A stretch of 64,000 nucleotides of DNA from JACVRW01 sp963716215 (GTDB lineage Bacteria; Actinomycetota; Thermoleophilia; Solirubrobacterales; Thermoleophilaceae). The notes under the pieces were generated by a model. That model had not been told where the DNA came from, did not search any database, and saw nothing but the letters and a program-made list of their open reading frames with translations. The position numbers and the translations under genes were made by a program. Every line of letters begins with the position of its first letter. Positions within the stretch are counted from its first letter, which is position 1. Positions 1 through 7,057 of this stretch are shown piece by piece. The DNA is taken from positions 1,860,001 through 1,924,000 of the forward strand of contig OY970298.1 of the NCBI GenBank assembly GCA_963716215.1, in the 5' to 3' direction.

Positions 1-2
1 AG

Positions 3-680
3 GTGCTCGACCGCCACGACGTCGGGGTGACCGCATCGCTGAACATGGCGGTGCTGGACCTGCACCCCGAGATCGCCGAGGCGATGATCAGCCGCGACTG
101 GGAGCTGATGAGCCACGGCCTGTTCAACACGCAGTACCTGACCGGGATGACGATCGAGCAGGAGCGGGAGCTGATCCAGGACACGGTGGAGACGCACCGC
201 AGGCACACCGGGCGCGAGCTGAACGGGATGTTCGGCCCGTCCGGGACGATCACCGAGAACACGATGGACCTGATGGCCGAGGCGGGGCTGACCTACTCGG
301 CCGACTGGTATGTCGACGATCAGCCGTTCCCGCTCGCGACCAAGTCGGGCAAGCCGCTCGTGTGCGTGCCCTACACCTGGGAGCTCAACGACGGACTGGT
401 CATGACGGAGGGTTTCGCGCTTGGGCTCGGCGGCCACGAGGCCGACTACTTCCTCCAGATCTGCAAGGACCAGTTCGACGTGCTCTACGAGGAGGGCGCC
501 GAGAGCGGGCGGGTGATGTGCATCGCGCTGCACACGTCGATCTTCGGGATGCCGCACCGGGTCGGCTATCTGGACCAGGCGCTCGAGTACATCCTCTCCC
601 ACGACGGTGTGTGGGCCACCACCGCCGACAAGATCGCGGACCACTACCTCGAGCACAACTACGCCGCGGAGGTGGGCTAG
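3..680 (+). CDS. PuuE-like polysaccharide deacetylase family protein (5' end outside window)
   Basis: The last 225 codons of a NodB/PuuE-type deacetylase fold protein are visible. The frame is open to the left edge, so the true start lies outside the window. The 'MSHGLFN' stretch corresponds to the metal-binding His region of the family, and 'ALHTSIFGMPHRVGYLDQAL' corresponds to its conserved C-terminal His motif. The stop is followed 2 bases later by a second gene of the same family, so the two are almost certainly cotranscribed. Relatives include allantoinase PuuE and other hydrolases of cyclic or linear amides. The catabolic surroundings argue against a cell-wall role. The substrate is unknown. 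Confidence 0.8.
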   Translation: MLDRHDVGVTASLNMAVLDLHPEIAEAMISRDWELMSHGLFNTQYLTGMTIEQERELIQDTVETHRRHTGRELNGMFGPSGTITENTMDLMAEAGLTYSADWYVDDQPFPLATKSGKPLVCVPYTWELNDGLVMTEGFALGLGGHEADYFLQICKDQFDVLYEEGAESGRVMCIALHTSIFGMPHRVGYLDQALEYILSHDGVWATTADKIADHYLEHNYAAEVG

Positions 681-682
681 CG

Positions 683-1600
683 ATGCCCGCGGGGCGTGAG
701 CCGGGCAGGATGGACAACCCGTACTACGACTGGTCGCCGCTGCCGCTGCGCCCCGCGCTGCGCTGGCCCGACGGCGCGCGCGTGGCGGTCTGCGTGATCG
801 TGAGCCTCGAGCAGATCGAATGGCTGCCGGGGCCCGACACCGAGGTGCCGCCGAGCGTGGTGCGCTTCGGTCCCTACCCGCGGGCGATGGACGTCTCGGA
901 GCTCTCGATCCACGAGTACGGAAACCGCGTTGGCGTGTTCCGCGTCCTGGACGTGCTGGACCGCAACGGCATCCGAGCCACCGCGGCCGTCGACGCGGCC
1001 CTCGCGCGCGACAACCCCTACGTCGTCGAGCGGTGCCGCGAGCGCGGCTACGAGTTCATCGCCCACGGGCTGTCGGCCAGCCGGGCGATCACCGAGTCGA
1101 TGGGTGAGGACGCCGAGCGCGCCTACATCGCGGAGACGCTCGAGGCGGTGGGGGCGGCCACCGGCGGGCAGCCGCGCGGCTGGCTGAGCCCGGACTACAT
1201 GGAGTCGACCAGGACCGTTCGGCTGCTCGCGGAGGCCGGGCTCCGCTACGTGTGCGACTGGCCGAACGACGAGCAGCCCTTCCGGATGAAGGTGCCGTCG
1301 GGCGAGATGTTCGCGCTGCCGGTGACCCACGACGCCGACGAGGTCGTTACCGCGCGCTCGCGCGGCCTGACGATGCCGAGTTGGCTGCGCATCGTCACCG
1401 AATCGTTCGACCGCCTTCACGACGAAGGCGCCGAGAGCGGGCGGCTGCTCGTGTTCAACGTCCACCCGTACGTGATGGGCCAGCCCTTCCGCATCAGGTA
1501 CCTGGATCGGGCGCTGCGGCACATTCTCGACCGCGACGGCGTCTGGAAGGCCACGGCGGGCGAGATCGTCGACTGGTACGCCGAGCAGGGCGCCGGGTGA
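683..1600 (+). CDS. PuuE-like polysaccharide deacetylase family protein
   Basis: 305 residues, close to the length of PuuE-type allantoinases. The ATG at 683 has a GGAGG at 668-672 inside the preceding gene; ATG 710 is a possible alternative. Family features are 'ALRWPDGARVAVCVIVSLE' near the N-terminus, 'FIAHGLS' (His region) and 'FNVHPYVMGQPFRIRYLDRAL' near the C-terminus. It is a diverged paralogue of the gene just upstream. Such proteins hydrolyse C-N bonds with a metal ion in the cytoplasm, and no signal peptide is seen. The gene ends directly at a 52-bp hairpin repeat array. Substrate is not predictable; heterodimer formation with its neighbour is possible. Confidence 0.8.
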   Translation: MPAGREPGRMDNPYYDWSPLPLRPALRWPDGARVAVCVIVSLEQIEWLPGPDTEVPPSVVRFGPYPRAMDVSELSIHEYGNRVGVFRVLDVLDRNGIRATAAVDAALARDNPYVVERCRERGYEFIAHGLSASRAITESMGEDAERAYIAETLEAVGAATGGQPRGWLSPDYMESTRTVRLLAEAGLRYVCDWPNDEQPFRMKVPSGEMFALPVTHDADEVVTARSRGLTMPSWLRIVTESFDRLHDEGAESGRLLVFNVHPYVMGQPFRIRYLDRALRHILDRDGVWKATAGEIVDWYAEQGAG

Positions 1601-1782
1601 TGGCATCCGGGGGCTCGCGCCCCCGGACCCCCGTGGCACGCTGGCCGGTTAGTGGCATCCGGGGGCTCGCGCCCCCGGACCCCCGTGGCACGCTGGCCGG
1701 TTAGTGGCATCCGGGGGCTCGCGCCCCCGGACCCCCGTGGCACGCTGGCCGGTTAGTGGCATCCGGGGGCTCGCGCCCCCGG
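1601..1782. repeat. 52-bp tandem repeat array (3.5 copies) of hairpins
   Basis: Three identical 52-bp units start at 1601, 1653 and 1705, and a 26-base partial unit covers 1757-1782. Each unit carries a perfect inverted repeat, CCGGGGGC-TCGC-GCCCCCGG. The array fills the whole gap between two convergent genes: it begins one base after the stop at 1600 and ends 8 bases before the stop at 1790. No unique spacers separate the units, so this is not a CRISPR array. The position fits a bidirectional terminator that has been duplicated; that function is inferred. Confidence 0.9.
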
Positions 1783-1789
1783 AGGTCGG

Positions 1790-2821
1790 CTAGGCGTCGC
1801 GCCGGTCTTCCAGGCGCTGCCTGTTGCCGACGATCCCCGGCTCGAACGCCTGGATCGCGCGGCTGTCGCGTTCGATCGCCGCCTTGTGCGTCGGGAGCGT
1901 GTGCACGAACACCGAGGGTCCGCTGATTGGCTTGTTCGGGTGGAGGGGACGCCCGGAGGCGAGGGCGAACAGCTCGGACAGGTCGGTCAGCGAGGTGAGC
2001 TCGATCCCGGTGTCGATCTCGTAGAGCAGCTCGAGCGCGGCCACGACCTCCTCGAGCGGAGCGTTGCCGGCGCGGTCGCCGAGCCCGTTGACGGCCACGT
2101 CCACGATCTCGGCCCCGGCCGTCACGCCCGCCACGGTGTTCGCCACCACCAGGCCGAAGTCGTTGTGGCAGTGCACGCCGACCGGCAGGCCCGCGGCCTT
2201 GCGCGCGCGCTCCACCAGCCACGCCATCAGCTCGGGCGTGGCCGCACCCATGGAGTCCGCGACGTAGACCCGCTGGGCGCCCGCGGCCGCGGCGGCGCGC
2301 CACAGTTCCTCGAGGTAGCTGGGATCGGCCCGTGTCGAGTCGCTGGGCAGGAAGCTGATCGCGCAACCGTGCGCGGCCGCGCGGCCCACGGCCGCCTCGA
2401 CGCGGGCGACTCCCTGCTCGGGTGTGACACCGAGCAGTCGCTGCAGGCGCGCTGAGCTGCGGAACACGACGTTCACGAGATCCGCGCCGCTGGCGAGGCA
2501 GGCGTCGACCTCGGCCTCCCAGTCCTCCACGAACGCCAGCGCCACGACCTCGACGACCGCTTCGGTCAGCGCGTCCGAAACCGCCTGTGTCGCGGCGCCG
2601 TCGCGAGGGAAGCGACCCGGATAGCCGACCTGGATCTGGCGCACACCGGCGCCTTCGAGCGCCAGCGCGAGCTCCACCTTCGTCTCTTGCGGGAACGACA
2701 CGCCCTCGCTCTGCTCGCCCTCTCGCAGGCCCACGTCGTTGACCACGACCGCGTTCGGAGCGCGCCTGGCGCGCTCCAGCTGGGGGGTGCGGATCAGGGG
2801 ATTGACGGGCGTGGGGTCCAT
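1790..2821 (-). CDS. DRE-TIM metallolyase (LeuA/HMG-CoA lyase superfamily), catalytic domain only
   Basis: 343 residues of the HMGL-like TIM barrel. 'GLREGEQ' at the first strand matches the LRDGEQ metal/base motif. 'GVHCHNDFG' supplies the HxH metal ligands, and 'GLGDRAGNAPLEEV' is the isopropylmalate/homocitrate synthase-like motif. The 'KPISGPSVFVH' segment also resembles LeuA. The C-terminal LeuA regulatory domain is absent. Members condense acetyl-CoA with 2-oxo acids or cleave 3-hydroxyacyl-CoA or 4-hydroxy-2-oxo acids. ATG 2821 is chosen because homology begins right after it. The gene is divergent from an AtuA-like gene over 52 bp that contain a perfect palindrome. The exact reaction is uncertain. 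Confidence 0.82.
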   Translation of the reverse strand: MDPTPVNPLIRTPQLERARRAPNAVVVNDVGLREGEQSEGVSFPQETKVELALALEGAGVRQIQVGYPGRFPRDGAATQAVSDALTEAVVEVVALAFVEDWEAEVDACLASGADLVNVVFRSSARLQRLLGVTPEQGVARVEAAVGRAAAHGCAISFLPSDSTRADPSYLEELWRAAAAAGAQRVYVADSMGAATPELMAWLVERARKAAGLPVGVHCHNDFGLVVANTVAGVTAGAEIVDVAVNGLGDRAGNAPLEEVVAALELLYEIDTGIELTSLTDLSELFALASGRPLHPNKPISGPSVFVHTLPTHKAAIERDSRAIQAFEPGIVGNRQRLEDRRDA

Positions 2822-2835
2822 GCTGTCGTGGGCGC

Positions 2836-2848
2836 CGCTTGACAAGCG
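2836..2848. promoter_or_regulatory. 13-bp perfect palindrome in divergent promoter
   Basis: CGCTTG-A-CAAGCG is a perfect inverted repeat with a one-base centre, in the 52-bp gap between the metallolyase and the first AtuA gene. The overlapping CTTGACAAGCGTCCG (2838-2852) recurs with 13 of 15 identities at 4550-4564, before the ABC transporter. A TATAAT lies at 2870-2875, but 25 bp from the TTGACA, too far for a standard promoter. An operator function is inferred. Confidence 0.5.
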
Positions 2849-2873
2849 TCCGCCCAACTGCGACAAACTTATA

Positions 2874-4238
2874 ATGCCGTTCCAAACGCCGCAAGTGCGT
2901 CTGCTCGCAGCCACCGGAGCGGTCGGGTTCACGCCCCCCGACCCGGCGCGCTCCTTCCATCCCGCCCTGGAGCAGTCGCCGTCCGCGATCGTCGCCGATG
3001 CGGGCAGCGCCGACATCGGGCCGCTGTTCCTCGGGTCGGATGCCCCGTACAACGAACGGGAGTGGGAGGAGCTCGACCTCGAGCGCCTCCTGGATGGCGC
3101 CGAGCGCCTCGGGGTGCCGCTGGTGATCGGCTCCTGCGGGGGGACCGGCACCGATCGCGCGGTCGACTCCTACGCCGACCTTGTCGACGCCATCGGCCGC
3201 CGGCGCGGCGTGACCTATCGCAGTGCGCTGATCTACGCGGAGCAGTCGGCGGACTGGCTGCGGGGTCGCCTCGACGACCGCGCCGAGACGTATCCGACCA
3301 CCCCGCTGCTCCCCAGCCTGGCGGCGGAGGACATCGATGCGAGCGACCATCTGGTGGCGGTCATGGGAGCACAGCCGATCGTCGCGGCCCTGGCGCAGGG
3401 CGCACAGGTGATCCTCGCCGGTCGCGCCTGCGACGACGCGCTGTTCGCGGCCGCCGCGCTGGCCCAGGGGGCCGAGCCGGCGCCGGCCTACCTCGCCGGC
3501 AAGCTGCTCGAGAACGCGTCGCTGGTCGCGGAGCCGTTCGTCCTGCGCGAGTCGGTGCTGGCGGACATCGAGCAGGACGGGGTCGTCCTGTCGCCGATGC
3601 TCGCCGCCCAGCGCTGCACGCGCAGCTCGGTCGCGGCACAGCTGATGTACGAGCGCGGCACCCCGTTCGAGCAGTCGGGCCCCGGCGGGGTGCTCGATCT
3701 GCACGGCATCACGATCGAGGAGCTGGACGAGCGGCGCGTGGCTCTGCGAGGCGCGCGCTATCGCGAGGCACCGCCCGCGGTGAAGGTGGAGGGTGCCGGC
3801 AAGGTGGGCTACCGCTCCCTGACCATCGCGGGGTGCCGCGACCCCCACCTGATCGCCGCGCTCGAGCCGGTGCTCGACGAGATGCGCGCGCGGGTGTCGG
3901 AGGCCGGCGCCGAGATCGCGATCAGCGTGTTCGGCCGCGATGCCGTGATGGGGCCGCTGGAGCCGGTCAGGGTCACCGGCCACGAGGTGGCCGTGACGGT
4001 CGAGACGGTCGCACCGACCCAGGAGCAGGCGAACAGCGCCGCGCTGCTGGCCAAGCGCATGCTGTTCAGCGCTCGCTACCCGGGCCAGAAGCAGACCGGC
4101 GGCAGCATCGCCTCGATGATCGACGAGTTCCTGGAGTGCGGGCCGGCCTATCGATGGACGGTCAACCACGTCGTCGGCGTACCCGACCTGATGCAGCCGT
4201 TCCGAACCGACCTGCGCGACCTCGGAGCGACCTCATGA
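2874..4238 (+). CDS. AtuA family (DUF1446) protein, copy 1
   Basis: 454 residues of the acyclic terpene utilization AtuA/DUF1446 family. Recognisable blocks are a diverged 'DAGSADIGPLFLGS' (the other two copies read DGGSxDPGPxxLGSG), 'VILAGRACDDALFA', 'VKVEGAGKVGYRSLTIAGCRDP' and 'VETVAPTQEQ'. ATG 2874 lies inside a TATAAT; GTG 2895 is an alternative that would start exactly at the conserved 'RLL' block. The biochemical activity of AtuA is not firmly known; in Pseudomonas it belongs to citronellol/geraniol breakdown. The gene overlaps a DUF4387 gene by 4 bp (ATGA), a pairing repeated twice more in this window. Confidence 0.85.
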   Translation: MPFQTPQVRLLAATGAVGFTPPDPARSFHPALEQSPSAIVADAGSADIGPLFLGSDAPYNEREWEELDLERLLDGAERLGVPLVIGSCGGTGTDRAVDSYADLVDAIGRRRGVTYRSALIYAEQSADWLRGRLDDRAETYPTTPLLPSLAAEDIDASDHLVAVMGAQPIVAALAQGAQVILAGRACDDALFAAAALAQGAEPAPAYLAGKLLENASLVAEPFVLRESVLADIEQDGVVLSPMLAAQRCTRSSVAAQLMYERGTPFEQSGPGGVLDLHGITIEELDERRVALRGARYREAPPAVKVEGAGKVGYRSLTIAGCRDPHLIAALEPVLDEMRARVSEAGAEIAISVFGRDAVMGPLEPVRVTGHEVAVTVETVAPTQEQANSAALLAKRMLFSARYPGQKQTGGSIASMIDEFLECGPAYRWTVNHVVGVPDLMQPFRTDLRDLGATS

Positions 4239-4582
4239 CGGTCGGCGAGGCGGCCAAGGTGCTGCGCTCCAAGAACGCCGGCATCGGACTGATCACCGTT
4301 GATGTGGTGTGCGAGAACCTCGCCGGCTACGAGTGCGTCAAGGCCACGCTGACGCGCGAACGCGTGGCGGGCGCGTACCGCGTGCCGGTCGAAAGCGTGG
4401 TCGACCTGGTCCATTTCGACGAGGGGCTAGCGCTCAAGATCGCCTTTCTCCGGCCACGCGTGGCCGGTGGCGCTGGCCTCGGCGAGACAGACCTGTACGG
4501 GAGCGGGCAATATGCCCCGCTCCAGGATGTCGAGGTCGGACAGTTGCCCCTTGACAGACGTCCGGCAGACGTGGTTTCCTAG
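4235..4582 (+). CDS. DUF4387 family protein, copy 1
   Basis: 115 residues with the family signature 'LRSKNAG' at residues 10-16. The start overlaps the stop of the AtuA-like gene by 4 bp, which indicates coupled translation and probably a stoichiometric complex. Pseudomonas AtuA carries an extra C-terminal domain of about 100 residues, and DUF4387 may be the split-off counterpart of it; that is inference. This copy is the most divergent of the three. It has a longer tail after the shared 'DLYGSGQYAPLQDVEV' region. Its enzymatic role is unknown. Confidence 0.82.
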   Translation: MTVGEAAKVLRSKNAGIGLITVDVVCENLAGYECVKATLTRERVAGAYRVPVESVVDLVHFDEGLALKIAFLRPRVAGGAGLGETDLYGSGQYAPLQDVEVGQLPLDRRPADVVS

Positions 4583-4633
4583 CGGGGCACGAGAATTTGT
4601 AATGGCATTCCGAGCAATTGACTCAATTGTCAA
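4550..4633 (+). promoter_or_regulatory. Promoter/operator region of the ABC transporter
   Basis: CTTGACAGACGTCCG at 4550-4564 nearly repeats the element before the first AtuA gene. TGTAATGGCATTCC at 4598-4611 matches -10-like elements before three other units (2870, 8686, 48540). TTGAC-TCAATT-GTCAA at 4618-4633 is a perfect inverted repeat suited to a repressor. No consensus -35 lies 16-18 bp from TGTAAT, so the exact start site is open. Confidence 0.45.
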
Positions 4634-4660
4634 CGCAGGCATGACCGGGCCGTCCTCTCG

Positions 4661-5701
4661 ATGACCAACGCCGGAGGACAGGCAGCGGCAGCCCCCTCAG
4701 ACCAGATCGCTCCGGGAGAGGAAGCGGGAACGCCCGAACGCCGCGTTCGCTTCAAGTTCGACTTCGGGCTGTTCGCGTACAAGTGGGGGCTGCTCGTCGC
4801 CTGGCTCATCGTGATCATCGTCTTCGGGATCCTGAAGCCCGACACGTTCCTGACGAGCTCGAACTTCAGCACCATCTTCGGGTCGCAGGCCGTGCTGGTC
4901 ATCCTCGCGATGGCCCTGCTGATCCCGCTCACCGTCGGCGAGTACGACCTGTCCGTGGCCGGCACCCTGGGGATCGGGCTGATCCTGACCCAGTGGCTCA
5001 CCGCCGAGCACGGCTGGGTGCTCGGCACGGCGATCGTCGTGGCGATCCTGTCCGGAGCCGTCATCGGGCTCGTCAACGCGTTCTTCATCATCAAGATCGG
5101 CGTCGAGTCCCTGATCGTCACGCTCGGTATGGGGACCCTCTTAACGGGCATCGGCTATGGGCTGACGGAGACGACCGTCGTGGGTCCCTCCACGTTCATC
5201 TCGGAGGCCGTCCGCAACGAGCTGCTCGGCATACCGCTCGCCTTCTACTACGGGCTCGCGCTGACCGTGATCGCCTGGTACGTCTACGCGCGGACCCCAC
5301 TCGGCCGCTACCTCTACTTCGTCGGCTCGGGCCGCGACGTGGCGCGACTCTCGGGCATCAAGGTCGAGAGCCTGCGCGCCGGCGCGCTCGTCGCCGCCGG
5401 CGTGATCAGCGCCTTCGCCGGGGTTGTCCTGGCCGGCGTGCTGGGCTCGTCCAGCCCGTCCGTGTCCAGCCACTACCTCTTGCCGGCGTTCGCCGCCGTA
5501 TTCCTCGGGGCCACGGCGATCACGCCGGGGCGCTTCAACCCGTGGGGCACGTTCGTAGGGGTCTACTTCTTGATCACAGGGATCACCGGCCTCGAGCTGC
5601 TCGGCCTGATCGGCTGGATCGAGCAGGTCTTCTACGGCGCCGCCCTGATCATCGCCGTGGCTCTGTCACGGCTGGCGGCCGGAAGGAACGCCACGTCATG
5701 A
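4661..5701 (+). CDS. ABC transporter permease, ribose/autoinducer-2 (RbsC) type
   Basis: 346 residues with a basic, charged N-terminus of about 40 residues followed by roughly nine or ten hydrophobic segments. 'ALLIPLTVGEYDLSVAG' matches the RbsC-family permease block, and 'AVFLGATAITPGRFNPWGTFVG' matches the conserved EAA-like loop that contacts the ATPase. It forms the membrane channel with the lipoprotein and double-domain ATPase downstream. Only one permease gene is present, so a homodimeric pore is expected. An ATG at 4641 is out of frame, so 4661 is used. Flanking AtuA/DUF4387 genes suggest the cargo is their substrate or precursor rather than a common sugar. Confidence 0.88.
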   Translation: MTNAGGQAAAAPSDQIAPGEEAGTPERRVRFKFDFGLFAYKWGLLVAWLIVIIVFGILKPDTFLTSSNFSTIFGSQAVLVILAMALLIPLTVGEYDLSVAGTLGIGLILTQWLTAEHGWVLGTAIVVAILSGAVIGLVNAFFIIKIGVESLIVTLGMGTLLTGIGYGLTETTVVGPSTFISEAVRNELLGIPLAFYYGLALTVIAWYVYARTPLGRYLYFVGSGRDVARLSGIKVESLRAGALVAAGVISAFAGVVLAGVLGSSSPSVSSHYLLPAFAAVFLGATAITPGRFNPWGTFVGVYFLITGITGLELLGLIGWIEQVFYGAALIIAVALSRLAAGRNATS

Positions 5702-5771
5702 CCACCCGCTGGATCGGCCCTCCTCAAGCGGGGGAACGGCCGCGCAGTTTCACCCCACAAGGAGGGCTCGT

Positions 5772-6974
5772 ATGCAGGTGAGGAGTCTCAGAAAGTTTTT
5801 GTTCATGCTGGTGGCGTTGGCAGCCGTCGGTGCGGTCATCGCCGGATGCGGTGGTGACGACGACGATTCGTCGTCGAGCGACAACTCCAGCAGCCAGAGC
5901 AGCGACTCGGGCACGAAGCCGGGCGCCTCGGCACCGATCTCGGAGGCCAAGGCCGACCTGACCGAGCTGGAGAAGCCGGTCACCGAGCTGACGCCGAACG
6001 GCGAGCCGTTCGATGCCAGGAAGGCGACCGAGGGCAAGACCGTCGGATGGGTCACGGTCACGAACGGCATCCCGTTCACCACAAGCATGTTCGAGGGCGT
6101 CGATCCGGCCGCCGAGATGCTCGGCCTCAAGCTCAACGTTTGCGACGGCAAGGGACAGCCGGCGGAGTGGGCGCGCTGCTACACGCAGCTGATCGGCCAG
6201 AACGTCGACATCCTCGTCTCGCAGTCGATCGATCCGAAGATCCTGAAGGCTTCGATCGCGGCGGCGGGCAAGGCGGGCATCCCCGTCGTCACCACCTCGA
6301 GCAACTTCCCGGGCGAGCCGCTCTGGCCCGGTACGGCAGCCGAGGATCCGCAGCCGTTCAAGGAAGTCGGCAAGGCGATCGGCGACTACATGGTCGCGGA
6401 CTCCGACGGCGAGGCCAACGCGCTCATCATCACCTCGAACGAGGTGTACACGGCGCCCGGCCAGGCCAAGGCGACTACCGATCAGCTCGACAAGTACTGC
6501 CCGGAGACGTGCAAGTACAAGATCGTGGACGTGCCGATCGGCGACTGGGCGACCAAGATCCCGACCGTCGTCCAGGCGGAGCTGACTCAGAACCCCGACC
6601 TGACCTACGTCTCGCCCGTGTACGACGGTGCGGTGCCCTTCGCGATCTCGGCGGTGCACGCCAAGAACGCGCAGGACAAGGTCAAGGTCGTCAGCTTCAA
6701 CGCGCTGCCCGGAATCATGGAGTACATGAAGAAGGGCGACGTGCTGACCGCCGACGTCGGTGTCTGGGTCCAGCAGCACGGCTACGCGGCGATCGACGCC
6801 GTGGCGCGCGTGCTGGCCGGCGAGAAGGACACCGCGGCTCTGAAGGACTCGGCGCTGGCGATGCGGATGTTCGACACGAACAACATCGACACGCTCGACT
6901 TCGAGGACCCGCAGAGCTGGTACGGGCCGGCGAACTTGGAGGAGTTCTACGGCAACCAGTGGATGATCAAGTAG
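5772..6974 (+). CDS. Substrate-binding lipoprotein of the ribose-type ABC transporter
   Basis: 400 residues. A basic N-terminus and hydrophobic stretch end in 'VIAGC', a lipobox with Cys26 as the lipidated residue. An Asp/Ser-rich linker follows (about 29-46), then a periplasmic-binding-protein type 1 domain ('VTNGIPFTTSMFEGVDPAAEMLG', 'DILVSQSIDPK', 'GIPVVTTSSNFPG'). A strong AAGGAGG lies 7 bases before the ATG. It is anchored outside the membrane and delivers ligand to the permease at 4661. Several Cys residues (for example in 'CPETCKYK') could form a disulfide. The ligand is unknown; it is longer than RbsB. Confidence 0.9.
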   Translation: MQVRSLRKFLFMLVALAAVGAVIAGCGGDDDDSSSSDNSSSQSSDSGTKPGASAPISEAKADLTELEKPVTELTPNGEPFDARKATEGKTVGWVTVTNGIPFTTSMFEGVDPAAEMLGLKLNVCDGKGQPAEWARCYTQLIGQNVDILVSQSIDPKILKASIAAAGKAGIPVVTTSSNFPGEPLWPGTAAEDPQPFKEVGKAIGDYMVADSDGEANALIITSNEVYTAPGQAKATTDQLDKYCPETCKYKIVDVPIGDWATKIPTVVQAELTQNPDLTYVSPVYDGAVPFAISAVHAKNAQDKVKVVSFNALPGIMEYMKKGDVLTADVGVWVQQHGYAAIDAVARVLAGEKDTAALKDSALAMRMFDTNNIDTLDFEDPQSWYGPANLEEFYGNQWMIK

Positions 6975-6991
6975 CGAGCTGAAGTCCCGTC

Positions 6992-7034
6992 GAGAGGGGG
7001 GCCCTCGCGCATGGAAGCGCGGGGGCCCCGTCTC
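6992..7034 (+). terminator. Hairpin between lipoprotein and ATPase genes
   Basis: A long GC-rich inverted repeat (arms about 6992-7010 and 7017-7034, loop ATGGAA) starts 18 bases after the lipoprotein stop. It has no U-run, so it more likely acts as a partial terminator or 3' stabiliser. That would keep binding-protein mRNA above ATPase mRNA, as is common in such operons. The function is inferred. Confidence 0.65.
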
Positions 7035-7057
7035 GGCCCCACAAATCAGGAGGCCGC

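Noticed and set aside
1601..1782. CRISPR array
   Set aside because: The units are contiguous and identical over all 52 bp, with no variable spacers and no cas genes nearby.
2839..2875. Classical promoter TTGACA...TATAAT before AtuA copy 1
   Set aside because: The two boxes are 25 bp apart instead of 16-18, and the proposed ATG lies inside the TATAAT, so only an operator-like reading is kept.
1701..4169. Very long open frame (over 800 codons) on the minus strand across the metallolyase and AtuA genes
   Set aside because: It is antisense to AtuA, has a low-complexity Arg/Gly/Ala-rich translation, and runs through the hairpin repeats; it is a high-GC shadow.
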